Assembly (NCBI GenBank): GCA_963855995.1
Contig: OY979716.1
Span: 51,448,846-51,512,845, forward strand
DNA from: Muricea muricata
Taxonomy: Eukaryota; Cnidaria; Anthozoa; Malacalcyonacea; Plexauridae
Reading direction: 5' to 3'
Length of the DNA stretch: 64,000 bases
Positions 58,332 to 64,000 of the stretch are shown here, in pieces; within the stretch, counting starts at the first letter, position 1, and each line of letters begins with the position of its first letter. Below the pieces are notes generated by a model. That model made no database searches. It saw only the letters and a program-made list of their open reading frames with translations, and was not told the origin of the DNA. The position numbers were made by a program, and so were the translations under genes.

Positions 58332-60459
58332 AGTGCACATAACCCCAATTTTTTTTAATGAAATCTAAAAGATTGTGATTTTAGAAGATTTTTGGCGCAA
58401 AAATTTTTCCATTTGGGGGCATTTTGCAGTGCTCAGCACTTACACAATCAGCGATTTTAATTTAAAATTGCCGCCATTTTGGTTCACGGCCGTGCTTCAA
58501 TTTTGGGAGTTTGGTAGCGAATTTGTGACGTAAATTCCGGACAACATCACCGCAACACAAAAGGAGATTCATTGCGATATTTGCATAGCGCACTTCGTAA
58601 AGAAGAAAATATGCCTGAAAGGTGTGTAGTATAAGGCTGTAGCAACACTAGGGATGTGCGAGAAGGAATATCCCTTCATGTTACTCCTTTTTGCGGGGAC
58701 GAAAGGGCTGAGGTGAAGAAAAGAAGAAAAGGGTCGATTTTGGGTGGGTCGATTTTGTTTGCCGGACACGCGCGAACTGGAAACCGACGACTCGTTTAGT
58801 CATATGCTCCAAGCACTTTAAGCTTGAAGATTTTTCGCATTATTATGCAAATGTCGGAGAAGAAGGAAGCTTAGCAAATCGTTGGTTAAAACGCGATGAA
58901 ATAGGAATGGTTAGTTTTCCTACAATTTATCCATCGTCAACCGAAGAACAACAGCCAACTGCAAGAGATAAGAGAATGGTAAGTAATCGGATACTTTGTT
59001 CAATATAAAATACAGTTATTTACAAGAATGGCTTTTACAAATTGCAGACTTAATTAAATTCAATGGTTTTTGAAATGTATTTGTAGATTGTGAGGAAAGC
59101 CAAATCGACCTCTATAGAAAGTGCAAGTGTATTTAAACGCCAGGAAAAAGCAGCAAGGAAAAAGGTCGGGGAAAGCAGCAAGACATTTGAGGAACATGAA
59201 CCCATGTCGGAACCGGAACCCCTTGATGTCGAAGTAGTGCGGTCTGATCAAGCACAAGATCTGTCATCTCTACCACCATCGCAGGTTGCCGACTGTGTGC
59301 CCACACCTGACAGTTGTCCAAACTGTTCCACATTAAAGAAAGAAAACAGGAAGCTAAGGAATTCAGTCAAGATTCTGAAGGGAGGTTCAAAAAAGCGAAA
59401 AGCAGAGATAAGGAAATTACGAAAAAAAGGTTTCTTGACTTTTTAATACTATATCTCCATCTAAAATCCTTCTAATTCACCCCGTATGAGTATGTCAGAA
59501 GTGTGTCAAATATGCAAACTCTGGCAACAAGCTCAGATTATTTTGTAATTTTGTATTTAAGTGCAAAAACTGGAAGAAGACATTTTAAAGTCAAAGAGCT
59601 TGCCGTTAGATGTTGAATCAGAGGCAAAGACAGATGTACCTGGTGAGCCAATGGAAACTGCAGTTGACAAGGAAGATGATCGTGAATCAGAAGAAAAGGA
59701 TGATGGTGGCTCAATATATGAGACAGAGACGACAGAATCAGAAATGGAAAGTGATGAAGAGAAGAGAACTGGGTGAGTATAAAATATTTGTATTAGGCAT
59801 GTGTGGATGATTTCCTGTGTGCTTGTAGCATGCACTTTAGTCTCTTTCATAGTCCAACCCTTCTTGGGTGCAATATGTATGCATTGAGTATAATACATGA
59901 CAACTTTAAAATCTTTGTTACTTACATGTAGCAAGCCCCCCCCCCTCCATAGAAGGGAATGCAATGTAAATCCATTTCATTTTATTTTCATTCTTTCCAG
60001 AGTTTTTCTTGAGGGCACAAACATCAGGTCTGAACCAAAATACATTGCCTTCCTATCTCAGTTATTGGTGCTTTTTCAGTTTTGCTCATTTTGCAAAACT
60101 GATAATCCAGCAGTAGAAATAACTGAGAGTGGAACGAATGTTACGGTAAAAACCAGGTGTCACAATGATAAATGTAAAAAGGAATCGACATGGCATAGTC
60201 AGCCATTCCTCCCTGGGTCACTGATTCATGCTGGTAATTTCCTGTTGCCCTTGGCAGTTGTACTCGCTGGTGGATCAGCAACAAAAATGGTCAATATGTG
60301 TGCACATATGGGAGTTAGATGTGTTTCCCTCAATATATTTTTCAAACATCAAAGGTTAAGTGTTGTAAGTGTCTGGTACCAAGATAGTTTGAAAGCTTCA
60401 TTACTATCGCAGTACCAGACTGACTAATGCTATATTTAAAGAAATATGGTGTTCATGTA

Positions 60460-62431
60460 GGCATGGTGGAAAAGACGGAGTACGGAAAAGACGGAGTACG
60501 GAGTCACGGAGTCAAGATGGAGTACGGAGTCAAGATGGAGTACGGAGTCAAGACGGAGTACGGAGTCAAGACGGAGTATGCAGTCTCTCTGTAAAGTGTG
60601 TTTCTAGACTTGGCGGTGATTTTTAAACAGACTCCGTCTTTTCCACTTTATGGGGGCATAAAGTGGAAAACACGGAGTCCGTCTGTAAAGTGTTTCCCCA
60701 GACGTGGCGGTGAATTTTAAACAGACTACGTCTTTTCCACTTTATGGGGGCATAAAGTGGAAAACACAGAGTCCATCAGTAAAGTGTTTCCCCAGACCTG
60801 GCCGTGACTTTTAAACAAACTCCGTCTTTTCCACTTTATATGGGGGCATAAAGTGGAAAACACGGAGTCAGTCTGTAAAGCGCCCCCCCAGACGTGGCGG
60901 TGAATTTGAAACAGACTCCGTCTTTTCCACTTTATGGGGGCATAAAGTGGAAAACACGGAGTCTGTCTGTAAAGTGTTTCCCCAGACGTGGCGGTGAATT
61001 TTAAACAGACTCCGTCTTTTCCACTTTATGGGGGCATAAAGTGGAAAACACGGAGTCTGTCTGTAAAGTGTTTCCCCAGACGTGGCGGTGAATTTTAAAC
61101 AGACTCCGTCTTTTCCACTTTATGGGGGCATAAAGTGGAAAACACGGAGTCTGTCTGTAAAGTGTTTCCCCAGACGTGGCGGTGACTTTTATTCTCAAAC
61201 CCGTCGATTCGGTCCATATAGTTGAGGAAATCGCCCAAATTTGTATTAAGCTTCGAATGACCAAAACGTGAGAAGTCGAAAGCAACATATTCTAGCATTA
61301 TTGCACATGGCAAGGTGCACAATCACATGAAGCCAACAACGTTAACATGTCTCAAAAAATTGATGAGCTTCGCCTCCTTCAAAAACAAATCTTCATCGCT
61401 TGACGATTCGCTTGTGATCTTCTTGATAACGACCGTTTTATTTTTATAGTTGGCTTTGTAAACAAAACCGAAACCTCCTTTTGCGATCGGTTTTTCATCG
61501 GCGATATCTTCATAATCGAAAGATGGCAGATCGCTGGTAATCTGTCACGGTAAATCACGCAAAGTAGCAGTTTAAAAGCCATACTATCTAGTTAAAATCC
61601 AGCAATTTCACCTCACATTGTCCATGGGAATCACAAGCATGTATAAGAAGCCGTCAGTGTCACAAGCGAGTAGCTTACACAGGCGCCATGTAGTCTATTA
61701 AACAGTACTAGTCAATCAGTCAACAGTTTTTAGAAAAATGTATCAATTATATTGCAATTATATGCGCCATGTAGTCTCAACAATAAGGAACAATTCAACT
61801 TAACAGCTTATCGATTGATTCATTCATCTAAATAAAAAATAGTTTGTCTAAAAAAGAGCTTGATCTTTAAAAAAATTTTTGGCTTCCATGTGAAAGTCAG
61901 CAAGACTTCTGGAGAAACACTTTACAGACAGACTCCGTGTTTCCCACTTTATGCCCCCATAAGTGGAAAAGACGGAGTCTGTTTAAAAGTCACCGCCACG
62001 TCTGGGGAAACACTTTACAGACAGACTCCGTGTTTTCCACTTTATGCCCCCATAAAGTGGAAAAGACGTAGTCTGTTTAAAATTCACCGCCACGTCTGGG
62101 GAAACACTTTACATACGGACTCCGTGTTTTCCACTTTATGCCCCCATAAAGTGGAAAAGACGGAGTCTGTTTAACAGTCACGGCCAGGTCTGGGGAAACA
62201 CTTTACAGACGGACTCCGTGTTTTCCACTTTATGCCCCCATAAAGTGGAAAAGACGGAGTCTGTTTAAAAATCACCGCCAAGTCTAGAAACACACTTTAC
62301 AGAGAGACTGCGTACTCCGTCTTGACTCCGTACTCCGTCTTGACTCCGTACTCCGTGACTCCGTACTCTGTGACTCCGTACTCCGTGACTCTGTACTTTG
62401 TGACTCTGTACTCCGTCTTTTCCACCATGCC
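60460..62431. mobile_element. foldback element with 9-bp duplication and captured kinase exon
   Basis: Ends GGCATGGTGGAAAAGACGGA and its complement on the right; flanked by GTTCATGTA (60451-60459) and GTTCATATA (62432-62440), one mismatch. Arms consist of short GAGTCAAGATGGAGTACG repeats (60475-60590; 62295-62415) and then about 95-bp units with TTTATGGGGGCATAAAGTGG, six on the left (60624-61190) and about four on the right (61890-62290), inverted. The middle (61195-61860) is single copy and holds a kinase fragment on minus. A 9-bp duplication points to Mutator-like (MULE) elements. Inserted in an intron of the THAP Kolobok. Confidence 0.75.
61195..61541 (-). pseudogene. protein kinase N-lobe fragment inside the foldback
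   Basis: On minus, after an acceptor-like GTGACAG (61542), the frame reads PSFDYEDIADEKPIAKGGFG, then FVYKA, VVIKKI, FLKEAKLINFLRHVNVV: glycine loop (GGFGFV), the beta-3 Lys of VIK and the alpha-C Glu in FLKEAKLI are all in place. After a TGA at about 61320 the hinge AIMLEYVAFDF and the helix start FLNYMDRIDG follow in a shifted frame. No C-lobe (HRD, DFG). The upstream single-copy stretch (61561-61860) may be captured intron. It ends where the repeat arms begin. Confidence 0.7.
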
Positions 62432-64000
62432 GTTCATATATATTCTTTCTAGGAGAAAGTTTTCCCAACTATTCTGATTTACTGGAAGAACTACCAAAAG
62501 TCAAGGATTAATAAATTGAAACAGCTTGGTGATGGCATTGTGGTTGCAGGAGATGGAAGGCATGATAGCATGGGGCACAGTGCCAAATTTTGTGCTTATA
62601 CTATCTTTTGCTGCACAAGTCCTATGATAATACATTTTGACATTATCCAGGTGTTAACATGATTGTTAAAGAATTCAAAAATCATACTGACAGAAATGAG
62701 AATGAAATATTTGAGATTTTTACATAAGCCATCCATAATGATTAAAATTGATAGAGTTTACTTTGAAATTTGTTTATGATTGTGCTAGTTTTATTATCAG
62801 CTTTAGGGTCTATATCCATATATTTCTGTGAACTCTCCACAATCAATTTCTTTTGAACTTAATTATTTTTATGGTCTAATTACTAGACTTCCAATTATGG
62901 ACATATAGCATCTTATGATAAAAAAATACATTGAGTAGCAGCAGTCAACACATTTTAATTTATGGCATAAATCAATTTAAATCATCTTTACTTTTTATAG
63001 TATTTTTTGTATAATAATTTATAGAGAAACCAAGCTGGAAGCAGTCCTGCGATGGAATTCCAGGCCTTTAAGATGTGTATGGAACATCTTAATGCATGTA
63101 ACCTGCTCATCACCACATTCATATCTGATCGGCATACAGCGATTGCCAAAACATATGAAAGAAATCCTAAGAAAGATCATTCATTATTTTGATCTTTGGC
63201 ATATCACAAAAAGTAAGCAATTCCTGCCATTATCCTTTGGCATATCAAAAAGTTGAAAACGTTTTAGGATATTGTCGGAATTAAAACTTTTGTGTCTGAC
63301 CTTAAGCCTTTCATATGTTTTTGTGTTGATTTTTTGTTAGTGTGGTTGTAGTCATGAGTTGTAGTTGTGTTACTTTATCGTAAATGTTGTATTCATGTTA
63401 TATTTTAAATTAGAAATAAGAAAAGTTCTCACCAAACTATCAAAAGAAAAGGGTTTTGAAGTAGTAGCAGAGTGGATTAGACCTTGTGAGAACCATCTTC
63501 ACTGGAGTGCCACTTCTAATGATGGTAATGGCATTGTGATATGGGCAAAATTCAAGGCATTCATGAGCCACATAGTAAGCAAGCATTCTGACCTGGAAGA
63601 CCCAGTATTTAACAAGTGTGCACATGGAGAAATTGGTCCAAAGAAATGGCTCATACCAGGTATAATCAAATTATATCCTAAGAAAACTGAGGTTTGGCCA
63701 TATGTAGAAAATCCAATTGTAGAAAAATGAGCAGGTCAGAAAATGTAGTTGATATTCTTTTCTTTGAATTGTTTCAGGATCTGTTGTGCATGAAAGGGTT
63801 TGCACAGCATTGACGAAAGCAACCTTGGTGAAATCCATTAAGAAAGCTTCCCCACTTGCCCAGACAAGTTCCTTGGAGGGCTTCCATTCTGTATTGAATC
63901 ATTTTGCTCCCAAGATGCTGGCATATTCATACAGAGGAATGTATTGCAGGTACTTCAAAATTGCAATAGCCTTTGTACTGTACAAGGCTGTCGGAAGCAG

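Larger units (their letters stand above)
58332..64000 (+). mobile_element. second Kolobok-type transposon, THAP subtype, partial
   Basis: The transposase coding exons fill 58611 to the window edge. The left end is placed at 58332, where TTAA (58328-58331) precedes AGTGCACATAACCCC; this boundary is inferred, since the right end is outside the window. A separate foldback element is inserted in the intron between exons 4 and 5. Confidence 0.65.
58611..64000 (+). pseudogene. THAP-domain Kolobok transposase, partial and frameshifted
   Basis: Exons: 58611-58978, 59087-59429, 59562-59772, 60001-60354, 62453-62650, 63025-63212, 63414-63659, 63778-edge. Exon 1 is a THAP zinc finger (MPERCVV, GCSN, SLHVTPFCGDERAEVKK, ICSKHF), with a TAA at 58632-58634 and a tandem duplication of GGGTCGATTTTG near 58735 that shifts the frame. 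Exons 2-3 are charged, coiled. Exon 4 has CSFCKTDN ... CHNDKCKKESTW (Cys cluster). Catalytic parts: GDGRHDSMGHSAKF (first Asp, about 62545), ISDRHTAIAK (second, about 63130), SSLEGFHSVLNHF (Glu, about 63870), with HYFDLWHITK between. Further frame breaks occur near 62453 and 63165-63200. It is a relative of the 16.2-kb transposase, but a distinct subfamily. Confidence 0.75.

Noticed and set aside
61001..61288. Open frames over the 95-bp arm units
   Set aside because: Repeat-derived; only the central single-copy part has domain-level similarity.
60471..62430. CRISPR-like regularly spaced repeats
   Set aside because: The units are contiguous or in inverted arms with no unique spacers, and the context is eukaryotic; they are foldback arms.

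Overview
This is eukaryotic, AT-rich DNA with GT-AG introns, most likely from a cnidarian. That placement rests on remembered resemblance of several open frames to multi-copy cnidarian families (a P2X7-tail-like domain gene, Kolobok transposases with and without a THAP finger, an R2-like retroposon tail, a Cys-rich CXC family); no search was run. No operon, rRNA, tRNA or CRISPR array was seen. Nearly all coding sequence belongs to mobile elements nested in one another. The few host-like genes are fragmentary or carry nonsense codons.

Region 1 (1-12.5 kb). A minus-strand gene is rebuilt from six phase-compatible exons between 9785 and the left edge. Its largest intron (1616-8175) holds a Ty3/gypsy-type LTR retrotransposon (2746-8038) in the opposite orientation. 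Then come a 5'-truncated R2-like non-LTR retrotransposon tail (10246-11620), a 235-bp tandem repeat and a hairpin.

Region 2 (12.7-24.1 kb). A decayed multi-exon gene with a repeated exon-intron unit is followed by an older inverted-repeat element (15534-24120). That element surrounds a 7.76-kb Kolobok-type transposon (16121-23875) flanked by TTAA with 41-bp perfect terminal repeats. The Kolobok carries an 11-exon transposase on plus and a convergent gene on minus ending in a P2X7-tail-like domain. Smaller foldback elements sit between the two genes, one carrying a tyrosine-recombinase-like first exon.

Region 3 (24.1-31.2 kb). Foldback elements built of a 15-bp ladder are nested in each other. 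One right arm was hit by a piggyBac transposon (27567-30984), and a related copy in the window still shows the unoccupied TTAA site.

Region 4 (31.2-46.2 kb). A LINE ORF1 tail, scattered and mutually inverted pieces resembling one host gene family, a hAT transposon (34398-38110) with a perfect 8-bp duplication, a 4.3-kb TA-flanked element carrying an IS630/Tc1-like transposase plus a second SR-rich zinc-knuckle gene (39072-43419), and a 1.58-kb DD37E Tc1/mariner element (44621-46203).

Region 5 (46.7-58 kb). A broken zinc-finger family gene is followed by a BEL/Pao-type gag-pol (48.7-55.8 kb) interrupted by a 3.1-kb non-autonomous element with TAA duplications, itself containing nested repeats. 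AT-rich repeats and two exons of an unknown minus-strand gene come next.

Region 6 (58.3-64 kb). A second Kolobok-type transposase, with a THAP finger, runs off the right edge. One of its introns holds a 1.97-kb foldback element with 9-bp duplications that carries a protein-kinase N-lobe exon, a candidate gene-capture element.
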